NCBI RefSeq assembly: GCF_002498065.1
Contig: NZ_DAFZ01000074.1
Coordinates: forward strand, 732 to 17,145
Length of the DNA stretch: 16,414 bases
Direction of reading: 5' to 3'
Source: Methanoculleus sp. UBA208
GTDB lineage: Archaea > Halobacteriota > Methanomicrobia > Methanomicrobiales > Methanoculleaceae
The translations under genes and the position numbers were made by a program. The notes beneath the pieces are model-generated. The model ran no database searches and was not told the origin of the DNA. It worked only from the letters and a program-made list of their open reading frames with translations. This document shows positions 4,996 through 11,901 of this stretch, one piece after another. Position 1 is the stretch's first letter. The number at the start of each line of letters is the position of its first letter.

Positions 4996-6849
4996 ATGGG
5001 ATCGGCGCTGGAAGCAACGGTGACGCTCCCCTTCGAGCCCGAGTTCATCGACGAGGGGAACGACTGTTACAACAATGTGGAGTCCTGCGCCCTCTACCGG
5101 ATGCTCCCGGCAAACGCCCGGGACTACGTCAAAGCGAGCCCCCACCTTCTCGAGTACCTCCACATCCTCCCGGTCAACACCGTCGGTATCCCGCTCTTCC
5201 TCTCGGAGCTGAAGCGGGACTTAAAATCGATGGAGAACCCGAACATCATCTACCCGGTGAACGAGACAACGTTCGTCCACATCTTCCCGGATCCGAACGA
5301 CGTCAGGAACTGGTACATCCCGATCGAACCGGCGTTCCTCCACTCCGTCAAAGAGATCCTCCCGGTGGTCGAGGAGAAACTGATCGATATGATCGATGCT
5401 CTCGAAGAGGAGCCGGTGACGGAAAAGGCGCGTATCGAGGTGCTGAAGAATTTCATCCGGCAGCTCGTCTACGTCCAGCGGCCGGGCGAGGTGATCGACG
5501 AGTCCCGGCTCGCCGGCGGGACGTCAAAAGACCTCAAACTCCGGATCAAGACGTTCCTCACCTCGGAGATCGGTGCGCCGGCAAAACCGCAGGCGCCAGG
5601 GCACCCCGCGCTCGCCGACGGGAGGGTCATCCTCTCGCAGCAGGAGTACAAGGCGCTCGAATACATGATAATCCGCGACAAGATCGAGATGGGGACCCTC
5701 AAACCGTTCCTCTCCGACCAGTATATCGAGGATATCACCTGCGACGGCGTCGGACCGATCTTCATCGAGCACAAGATCTTCAAAGGCCTGAAATCGGTCG
5801 TCGGGTTCCAGGACTCGCAGGAGCTCGATACCTTCGTCATCAAACTCGCCGAGCGGATCAAACGGCCGCTGACCTACAGGAGCCCCATCGTGGACGCAAC
5901 CCTCCCCGACGGCTCGCGTATCAACATCGTCTACGGAACCGAGATCAGCAAGCACGGGAGCAACTTCACCATCCGTAAGGTGAATGAGGTCCCCCTGAGC
6001 ATCCTGCAGGTTATCGAGAGCGGGGCATGCAACTACATGATGGCCGCCTACCTCTGGATCTGCCTCGAGTACGGGATGTCGATGTTCGTCTCCGGCGAGA
6101 CGGCGAGCGGCAAGACGACGACCCTGAACGCGCTGACGACCTTCCTCCCGCCCGAAAACAAGATCGTCACCATCGAGGATACCCCGGAGCTGACGGTCCC
6201 CCACAGAAACTGGACCCGTGAGGTCGCGAAAGCCAAGGGGAAGGGCGAGGGCGATGGTTCGGAGATCACGATGTTCGACCTCCTGAAAGCCGCACTCCGT
6301 CAGCGCCCGAACCAGATCCTGGTCGGCGAGATCCGTGGCGTGGAAGGGTCCGTCGCCTTCTCCGCGATGCAGACCGGCCACCCGGTGATGAGCACATTCC
6401 ACGCCGCGTCCGTCGAGAAACTGATCCAGCGTCTCTGCGGAGACCCGATCAGCATCCCGAAGACCTACGTCGACAACCTCAACCTGGTCATCATCCAGAG
6501 CGCCGTGAAACTTCCCCAGGGGGGGACCGTGCGGCGGATGCTCAGCGTCAACGAGCTCGTCGGCTACGACCCCGAGACCGAGGGGTTCTCCTTCATGGCG
6601 GCGTTCGTCTGGGACCCTGCCACCGACACCTTCACCTTCACCGGGAAAGGGAGCAGCTACCTTCTCGAGAACAAGATCGCAACGATGCTCGGCATTCCCG
6701 AGAACCGGCGGGCAGACATCTACGACGAAGTAGATAAACGCGCCAAAATTCTTGAGCGGCTCCATAAGGCCGGGTACACACAGTTCTGGGACCTCTTCCA
6801 TATGACCACGAAGATCAAGAAGCAAGGACTGCTCACCATCGAGGTGTGA
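4996..6849 (+). CDS. flaI: Archaellum motor ATPase FlaI (ArlI)
   Basis: Type II/IV secretion superfamily hexameric ATPase that powers filament assembly and rotation at the cytoplasmic face. The sequence shows all expected motifs: Walker A GETASGKT (367-374), the Asp box IVTIEDTPEL (390-399), Walker B ILVGEIRG (441-448) and the His box TGHPVMSTFHA (460-470). The N-terminal half (about 1-240) holds the archaeal N-terminal domain with FxPDPN-like and LxxYRSPIVDATLPDG elements before the ATPase core. The length, 617 aa, is slightly above the common 520-600, mainly in the N-terminal part. The ATG is placed by AAGGTG at 4984-4989 in the flaH tail, 6 bases away. It ends GAG-GTG-TGA, the ribosome binding site for flaJ. 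Confidence 0.97.
   Translation: MGSALEATVTLPFEPEFIDEGNDCYNNVESCALYRMLPANARDYVKASPHLLEYLHILPVNTVGIPLFLSELKRDLKSMENPNIIYPVNETTFVHIFPDPNDVRNWYIPIEPAFLHSVKEILPVVEEKLIDMIDALEEEPVTEKARIEVLKNFIRQLVYVQRPGEVIDESRLAGGTSKDLKLRIKTFLTSEIGAPAKPQAPGHPALADGRVILSQQEYKALEYMIIRDKIEMGTLKPFLSDQYIEDITCDGVGPIFIEHKIFKGLKSVVGFQDSQELDTFVIKLAERIKRPLTYRSPIVDATLPDGSRINIVYGTEISKHGSNFTIRKVNEVPLSILQVIESGACNYMMAAYLWICLEYGMSMFVSGETASGKTTTLNALTTFLPPENKIVTIEDTPELTVPHRNWTREVAKAKGKGEGDGSEITMFDLLKAALRQRPNQILVGEIRGVEGSVAFSAMQTGHPVMSTFHAASVEKLIQRLCGDPISIPKTYVDNLNLVIIQSAVKLPQGGTVRRMLSVNELVGYDPETEGFSFMAAFVWDPATDTFTFTGKGSSYLLENKIATMLGIPENRRADIYDEVDKRAKILERLHKAGYTQFWDLFHMTTKIKKQGLLTIEV
6841..6846 (+). promoter_or_regulatory. Ribosome binding site of flaJ inside flaI
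   Basis: GAGGTG encodes the last two residues of FlaI (Glu-Val) and lies 4 bases before GTG at 6851. This supports the GTG start of flaJ, for which there is no better ATG nearby. Confidence 0.75.
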
Positions 6850-6850
6850 C

Positions 6851-8449
6851 GTGTTTGAGGATGTAGCCGAGCGGGTGCGGACAGCGAACCAGGGGAAGAT
6901 ACCGTTCGAGGAGCAGGCTGCACGCCTCAACGACCTCCGGTCCTCCATCCTCGAGAACAAGAAGATGGAGCAGGACCTGCTCCTCATGTACACCTACATG
7001 GCCGCGATCACCACGGCGGCCGTGACCCGGCCCGAGATCTTCCAGTACACCTCCGAGCGGTTCGAATACATCCCGTCGCGCTACATCGCGAAGGTGCAGC
7101 GCCTGGTCGCCGGGTGGGGCCAGAGCTATGCCGGGGGGCTCCGGGCGGTCGCCGAGCGCTGCAGGAACGAAACCCTCCAGAACATGCTCAACCGCTACGC
7201 AAACTCCATCGATTCCGGCGTCCCGGACGACGACTTCATCGCCACGGAACTCTCGAGCATCCGGAGCATCTACCGGAACACGTTCGAGCAGGGGATCGAG
7301 CTCCTGAAAAAGTGGGGCGACGCCTACATCGCGATGCTCCTCTCCGGTGCCCTCGTCGCCATCATCATCATGATATCGGTGGCCATCTATGCTCCCGAAG
7401 GGATCGAGGCGGCACTGAACTCCTCTTACATGATCATCCTCGCCATATCGGTCTTCGGCCTCGTGATCATGTACCGGGCCGTCCCCGACGACCCCCGCAC
7501 GCACGGCCTTCCCGGCACCTGCTCGAAAGAGCAGGGCATCGTCAGGAGACTGGAATTCCCCGTCGTGCTGGTCACCGCCATGATCGCACTGCTGCTCATC
7601 CTCGTCGGCGCCAACGCCGGTATCATCTTCCTGCTCGCCGGCCTGCTCCTGATGCCGCTCGGGGTCATCGGCTGCATCGACGACGCCAACGTCGTCAACC
7701 GGGACAACGACTTCTCCACGTTCATCCGGAGCCTGGGGTCGATAATGGGCGGGAAAGGGATCACCACCGGCGATGCGCTCCAGGAGGTGGACAGGAAGTC
7801 GCTGGTCCACCTGGAGCCGTACATCAACTCGGTCTCGTCGAAGCTGAACCTCGGACTCGATGAAGCCGGGAGCTGGAGGAAGTTCATCGGGGAGACCGGC
7901 AGTTACCTGATCTACAAGTACATGAACATCTTCCGGGACGCGGTCGCTCTCGGCGGGTCTCCCGACGAGATCGGGAAGATCGTCGGTTCGTCGATGCTCG
8001 AGCAGGTGCTGCTTCGGAGGAAGCGCGACATGATGGTGAAAGGATTTGTCGTCCTGCTCGTGCCGATGCACGGGGCAATGATTGCCATCTTCGTCTTCCT
8101 CTTCGAGATCCTCCTCGCCATGTCCAATGCCGTGACGGAGGTGATGGCCCATTTTGATGAGACCTCGGCAGCACTTACGGGAGGAACGTCCACGCTCGGC
8201 GGCTCGATGGCAACGTCCCTGAACATCTTCGTAGACTTCCCCGAAGACATTATGCGCACCTACGTGGTGACGATCCTCTTAATGCTGACCGTTGCAAATA
8301 TGCTTGCAGGAAAGATTGTCATGGGCGGCGACCGATACCTGTACTACTTCTTCGCAAGCCTGCTTGCTGTGACGACCGGCATCATCTACATCGTTGCACC
8401 GATCGCCGTGAGCACATTCTTTACGATTCCGGCATTTGTGGAGGTGTGA
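6851..8449 (+). CDS. flaJ: Archaellum membrane platform protein FlaJ (ArlJ)
   Basis: Polytopic membrane protein on which the FlaI/FlaH motor acts; it belongs to the TadC/GspF (T2SSF) platform family. The 532-residue protein has a cytoplasmic N-terminal helical domain (1-155), then hydrophobic segments near 160-180, 193-210, 235-253, 256-276, 398-424, 470-490 and 498-525, with a large cytoplasmic loop (about 280-395) carrying the second T2SSF helical bundle. The charged loop (DRKSLVHLEPY, RRKRDMMVK) is where FlaI contact would be expected. The GTG start is fixed by the flaI-embedded GAGGTG, and the ORF starts one base after the flaI stop. It ends GAG-GTG-TGA, which again serves the next gene. 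This is the last conserved archaellum core gene. Confidence 0.95.
   Translation: MFEDVAERVRTANQGKIPFEEQAARLNDLRSSILENKKMEQDLLLMYTYMAAITTAAVTRPEIFQYTSERFEYIPSRYIAKVQRLVAGWGQSYAGGLRAVAERCRNETLQNMLNRYANSIDSGVPDDDFIATELSSIRSIYRNTFEQGIELLKKWGDAYIAMLLSGALVAIIIMISVAIYAPEGIEAALNSSYMIILAISVFGLVIMYRAVPDDPRTHGLPGTCSKEQGIVRRLEFPVVLVTAMIALLLILVGANAGIIFLLAGLLLMPLGVIGCIDDANVVNRDNDFSTFIRSLGSIMGGKGITTGDALQEVDRKSLVHLEPYINSVSSKLNLGLDEAGSWRKFIGETGSYLIYKYMNIFRDAVALGGSPDEIGKIVGSSMLEQVLLRRKRDMMVKGFVVLLVPMHGAMIAIFVFLFEILLAMSNAVTEVMAHFDETSAALTGGTSTLGGSMATSLNIFVDFPEDIMRTYVVTILLMLTVANMLAGKIVMGGDRYLYYFFASLLAVTTGIIYIVAPIAVSTFFTIPAFVEV
8440..8446 (+). promoter_or_regulatory. Ribosome binding site fixing a GTG start after flaJ
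   Basis: GGAGGTG at the end of flaJ lies 4 bases before GTG at 8451, the same arrangement as flaI-flaJ. It rules out the longer in-frame TTG extension at 8436, which would overlap flaJ and lack a site of its own. Confidence 0.75.
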
Positions 8450-8450
8450 T

Positions 8451-9590
8451 GTGAGAGAAAACCTACGTCGTCCGCTTCTGTTCCTGATCACCGTCGTTAC
8501 AGGGTCCCTGATCATCGTCTTCGACGCTCCTACCGAGGTCGTCGTCGCAGGCACCGTGCTCGCAGGATTCCTCGCGCTCGTCGTCACCGGGGCGCTCGAC
8601 CTTGCAGAACTGAAACCCTCAAGGCTGCGCTCCGCGCTGCAGGAGCGAAAGGAGGAGAAGAGGCAACAGGCAGCTTCGGAAGCGGAAAAACCTGAAGAAG
8701 CGACAGGGAAATCATCTCTCGTCCGGAAACGCCCGTTCGCCGGGATCAACCTCTCCAGCCTCTCCGGCATGCTCGGAACCCTCGCGACATCGGTTCGGGA
8801 GACAATCACTCACACCCGTGCCCCTGAAAGCGAGAAGAAGAACCAGTTTGCAGAACTCGATGCCATGCTCGACCAGGCGGTCGGCGGCACGGTCCCCGAT
8901 CCGTCCATAACCCCGACCCCGCCGAAGGCCGGCGGAGGCGCGGCCGATCCCCTTGCCTCGCTCGCGGATCTCGACCTCGACGCGCTCGAGGACATCGATC
9001 TCGACGGCGAAGCGTCCGGTCCCGGGACGATGTTCGAGTCCGACCAGATCTCCCTCCTCTCCGGGGAAGATGCAGACGCCATATCGGAGATCCTCAAGAG
9101 CCACCAGAGCGACCTCGAAGACCTCGAACTCGATGTCGATCTCGCCGAAGATACCGAAGATGCCGGCACCGCCCTTCCGCCGATAGACGCGGAGATCCCG
9201 GAACTGCCGGAAGGCGACGAGATGCCGGATATGAGCGCACTGAGCGAAGAACTCTCCGCACTCGACGACCTGGACCTCGATGAGGACGAGATCGAGATCG
9301 AAGGTGAGGAAGAGGAAGAAGAGGAGGTTGAGGCGGAAGAGCCCGTCCCGGACGAGGATCTCATCGGGGAGATCGAGGAGGAGCCGAAAGAAGATTTCGA
9401 CATGGTCTCCTTTGCTTCCGGCGGCGCGGTCGACGACGACCTGATCAGCGAACTCAAGTCCGACGCCAAGAAGAAAAAGTTCGTGGAGGATGTCAGCCTG
9501 GTCCGCGAATTGAGAGGAGAGAAATACCATGCGAAAGACCTTGTGGCAGAGCTTGAGGATGTCCTCGCGGCGATGAAACCAGAACGATGA
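8451..9590 (+). CDS. Unrecognised two-TM membrane protein with acidic cytoplasmic tail, archaellum-linked
   Basis: I do not recognise this 379-residue protein. Two hydrophobic segments lie at the N-terminus (about 8-24 and 29-50). Basic residues before the first (R2, R6, R7) and after the second (K55, R58, R60) predict that both ends are cytoplasmic. A charged Lys/Glu/Arg stretch (64-84) follows, then a basic patch (87-95). A long acidic, probably disordered tail (about 165-320) has LDLDALEDIDLDGE-type runs and a Glu run at 286-292. A compact C-terminal block (340-379) goes from KKKK to helical VRELRGEKYHAKDL and ends LEDVLAAMK. The gene starts 1 base after flaJ with an embedded ribosome binding site and lies before cheF, so it is almost certainly co-expressed with the motor. 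The acidic region resembles polar-hub proteins only in composition. A scaffold, polar landmark or motor-membrane linker is an inference. Confidence 0.8.
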   Translation: MRENLRRPLLFLITVVTGSLIIVFDAPTEVVVAGTVLAGFLALVVTGALDLAELKPSRLRSALQERKEEKRQQAASEAEKPEEATGKSSLVRKRPFAGINLSSLSGMLGTLATSVRETITHTRAPESEKKNQFAELDAMLDQAVGGTVPDPSITPTPPKAGGGAADPLASLADLDLDALEDIDLDGEASGPGTMFESDQISLLSGEDADAISEILKSHQSDLEDLELDVDLAEDTEDAGTALPPIDAEIPELPEGDEMPDMSALSEELSALDDLDLDEDEIEIEGEEEEEEEVEAEEPVPDEDLIGEIEEEPKEDFDMVSFASGGAVDDDLISELKSDAKKKKFVEDVSLVRELRGEKYHAKDLVAELEDVLAAMKPER

Positions 9591-9624
9591 CGGTCTTTAA
9601 TGGAAAACAGTAGAGAGTGAGAAG

Positions 9625-10431
9625 ATGAAATCGGTTCCGGTAAAGGTCGAGCACGAAGGAAAGTGGATCCCGACGACGATGGGCATCGGTGAGGACCGTT
9701 TCCGCATCGATACTCCCCTCGAGAGAGAGGTTCTCTACAAGTCCGTGGTCGATCTCGAGGCGAAGAAGAACCAGGTGGTGATCACCGCCGGTGCAGAGGG
9801 AGAATTCATCTACCGTATCGCGTCGGTTGAGAAGGTTCTCGCGGTCTTGAAGAAGTTTATCATCACGCAGGCCAGCGCCTACCGTTTGAACGCTTTCTTC
9901 ATGTCACCCGCAATCCGCGGGGGGGTGCTCATCCAGAACGCTCAGTGGGAGAAAGGAGCGATCGCCGTCATGAAGACCGGCATCTGGTTCGTCAGCCAGG
10001 AGAACCAGGTCTGCATCCCCCTCGAGGATGTGACCGGCATCGAACTCACGTCCCGGGAGATCCAGGAAAAAGATCTCGATGTCGTGAAGATTGACCATCT
10101 CAGCGAGAACGAAGTCGTGACGAGTTTCGTCCTCTGCCCGATGACGACGCTTCAGGTCCTCTACAACTTCCTCAAGGAGGCAACACGCGACACCGAGGTC
10201 AATGAGGAGATTGATCCCCTGGCCGGACAGGTGGCCATGCTGGTCTACAGCGGGATGGATTCGAGTGCCATCGAAAACATGCTCAAACTCTCGCATAAAG
10301 ACCTGGATGCCATCTACGAGAAACTCCTCGGCATGGGGCTTGCCGAAGTTCTCTACGTCAGGAAGGAAGTGCAACTAACCCCAAAAGGTGTCAGATATAT
10401 CTCAGAGACAGTAAAATCACCAATGGAATAA
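9625..10431 (+). CDS. cheF: Archaeal chemotaxis adaptor CheF
   Basis: CheF (DUF439) is an archaea-specific protein that binds phospho-CheY and the archaellum proteins FlaC/D/E, linking chemotaxis to the motor switch. The 268-residue sequence is a good match in length and style: a beta-rich N-terminal half resembling a PH-like domain (EDRFRIDTPL, WEKGAIAVMKTGIWFV, IPLEDVTGIEL), then a helical segment and a C-terminal winged-helix-like part (about 205-262, AMLVYSGMDSSAIENML through LTPKGVRYIS). It lies 34 bp after the acidic membrane protein with a weak GAGAGTGAG ribosome binding site, so it is probably read through from the motor operon. Its position between motor and che genes fits its bridging job. 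Without a profile search the call rests on length, pattern and context. Confidence 0.88.
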   Translation: MKSVPVKVEHEGKWIPTTMGIGEDRFRIDTPLEREVLYKSVVDLEAKKNQVVITAGAEGEFIYRIASVEKVLAVLKKFIITQASAYRLNAFFMSPAIRGGVLIQNAQWEKGAIAVMKTGIWFVSQENQVCIPLEDVTGIELTSREIQEKDLDVVKIDHLSENEVVTSFVLCPMTTLQVLYNFLKEATRDTEVNEEIDPLAGQVAMLVYSGMDSSAIENMLKLSHKDLDAIYEKLLGMGLAEVLYVRKEVQLTPKGVRYISETVKSPME

Positions 10432-10456
10432 TAACATCATTTCTTCAAAACAAGAA

Positions 10457-10475
10457 TACATATATAGTTTTTTTT
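10457..10475 (+). promoter_or_regulatory. cheY promoter overlapping an oligo-T tract after cheF
   Basis: TACATATATAG (10457-10467) is a clear TATA box, predicting a transcript start near 10485-10490 and a leader of about 15 nt that contains GGTG at 10494-10497. The T8 tract directly after it (10468-10475) could end the upstream transcript. Terminator and promoter are thus packed within about 20 bp. Confidence 0.7.
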
Positions 10476-10501
10476 GCCAAATAAACATTGAGTGGTGTTC
10501 G

Positions 10502-10864
10502 ATGGGGAGAATCCTGATTGTCGACGATACGATGTTTATGAGAACGCTGCTGAAGAATATCCTCTTTTCCGGCGGGCACGACATCGTCGGTGAGGCGGCG
10601 GACGGGGCGGAGGCTCTTGCCAAATACCGGGAACTCAAGCCGGACCTCGTCACGATGGACGTTGTCATGCCGAATGTGAATGGAATCGAGGCTCTCAAAG
10701 CCATCAAGGCTGCCGACCCGGCGGCAAAAGTCATCATGTGCACGGCGGTCGGCCAGGAGCAGATGGTCAAACTCGCCGTCAAGAGCGGTGCGAGAGGCTA
10801 TATCGTCAAACCGTTCCAGGCTCCAAAGGTTCTCGAAGAAGTCAAGAACGTCCTCAGTGCGTGA
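10502..10864 (+). CDS. cheY: Chemotaxis response regulator CheY
   Basis: Single-domain receiver protein of 120 residues. It accepts phosphate from CheA and, in archaea, acts on the archaellum switch through CheF rather than FliM. The acidic pocket is D8-D9, the phosphorylated residue is D53 (VTMDVVMPN), and T81 (MCTAVGQ) and K103 (YIVKPF) are the conserved signalling residues. No output domain follows. It is first in the che operon, with its own TATA box upstream and a short leader. cheB begins 2 bp after its stop, so the pair is probably translationally coupled. Confidence 0.96.
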   Translation: MGRILIVDDTMFMRTLLKNILFSGGHDIVGEAADGAEALAKYRELKPDLVTMDVVMPNVNGIEALKAIKAADPAAKVIMCTAVGQEQMVKLAVKSGARGYIVKPFQAPKVLEEVKNVLSA

Positions 10865-10866
10865 CC

Positions 10867-11901
10867 ATGATACGGGTTCTGATCGTCGACGATTCGCTCT
10901 TTATCCGGACGATCCTCCGGGATCTGCTTAAAGACAGCCCGGACATCGAGGTAGTCGGGACGGCGGTCAACGGCATTGATGCTCTCGGGAAGATATCTGA
11001 GCTGAAGCCCGATGTCGTCACCCTCGACATCGAGATGCCCCGTATGGGCGGTCTCGGCGTGCTCGAAGCGCTTCAAAAGGAGAGCACGAGGCCGAAGGTG
11101 ATCGTCCTGAGCACGTTAACATCAAGGCAGGCCGATATGACCCACCGGGCGCTTCGGCTTGGTGCGGACGACTTCATGCTCAAACCGAAGGATGTCCCGA
11201 ACGTCAGGGGCATCGAGCGAGAACTCGTCCAGAAGATCAGAAACCAGGTTCTGCTCCCGACGATTGTAAGGCCCCCTGCGGTCCGCCGGAAGGATGCGGA
11301 GGCGGTGGTGCTGATAGGATCTTCGGCCGGAGGACCACCGATGCTTGATACGCTCCTCTCTGCGCTCCCGCCGGATCTGCCGGCAGCGGTGATTGTCACC
11401 CAGCATATGCCCGAGGGGTTCACCGCATCGCTCGCCGAGCGCCTGAGCCGGATCTCGCCCCTGCCGGTGAAAGAGACAGAGAACGGAGAGAGCCTGCAGA
11501 CCGCAACGGTCCTGGTTTCAAAGGCCGGGTTCCACACCGTCGTCTCGCGGGCCGTTTCAGGCACCGGGAGGAACCATGGGCGGGTCGTTCACTCGACCGC
11601 TCCCCGCCTGCACGCGGTCCGGCCTGCCGTCGACACGACCTTCACCTCCGCAGCGCACGTCTTCGGTCCACGCACCGTCTCCGTGCTCCTTTCGGGGATG
11701 GGGAACGACGGCGGCGAGGGGACTCTCGCGGTGAAGAACGCGGGCGGCACCACGATGGTATGCGCTGAAGAGGACTGTCTCGTATACGGGATGGCACGAT
11801 CCGCCCTTGCCAGGAACTGTGTCGACCGGGTGGTGCCGCTCGGAGGTCTTGCACACGAGATCGCAACTGCAATCGGTCGGCTCGAGGTGAACTATGTTTG
11901 A
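10867..11901 (+). CDS. cheB: Chemotaxis methylesterase/glutamine deamidase CheB
   Basis: Removes methyl groups from methyl-accepting receptors, and can deamidate their Gln residues, to adapt signalling; it is activated by CheA phosphorylation. Residues 1-120 are a receiver domain with phospho-acceptor D54 (VTLDIEMP) and K106 (MLKPKD). A linker (about 122-145) leads to the catalytic domain, whose triad is S153 (IGSSAGGP), H180 (TQHMPEG) and D281 (GMGNDGG). The length, 344 aa, is normal. I chose the ATG at 10867, which starts directly at MIRVLIVDDS, rather than the in-frame extension back to 10738, which lies within cheY. The gene overlaps cheA by 8 bp. CheR, the opposing methyltransferase, is not in the window. 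Confidence 0.96.
   Translation: MIRVLIVDDSLFIRTILRDLLKDSPDIEVVGTAVNGIDALGKISELKPDVVTLDIEMPRMGGLGVLEALQKESTRPKVIVLSTLTSRQADMTHRALRLGADDFMLKPKDVPNVRGIERELVQKIRNQVLLPTIVRPPAVRRKDAEAVVLIGSSAGGPPMLDTLLSALPPDLPAAVIVTQHMPEGFTASLAERLSRISPLPVKETENGESLQTATVLVSKAGFHTVVSRAVSGTGRNHGRVVHSTAPRLHAVRPAVDTTFTSAAHVFGPRTVSVLLSGMGNDGGEGTLAVKNAGGTTMVCAEEDCLVYGMARSALARNCVDRVVPLGGLAHEIATAIGRLEVNYV
11884..11890 (+). promoter_or_regulatory. Ribosome binding site of cheA inside cheB
   Basis: GAGGTGA in the cheB tail (encoding Glu-Val) lies 3-4 bases before the cheA ATG at 11894, fixing that start and suggesting translational coupling. Confidence 0.72.

Noticed and set aside
5524..6993. Long minus-strand open frames opposite flaI, flaJ and cheA (for example 489 aa here, and others at 6833-8152 and 12355-13800)
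   Set aside because: They are shadows of GC-rich plus-strand genes whose products carry full sets of family motifs. The minus frames show no recognisable domain and no ribosome binding site.
8436..8450. TTG start for the acidic membrane protein, adding five residues
   Set aside because: It overlaps flaJ and its own ribosome binding site. GTG at 8451 has GGAGGTG at the right distance.
10738..10866. Upstream in-frame extension of cheB
   Set aside because: It lies inside cheY. The ATG at 10867 starts directly at the receiver-domain strand MIRVLIVDDS.
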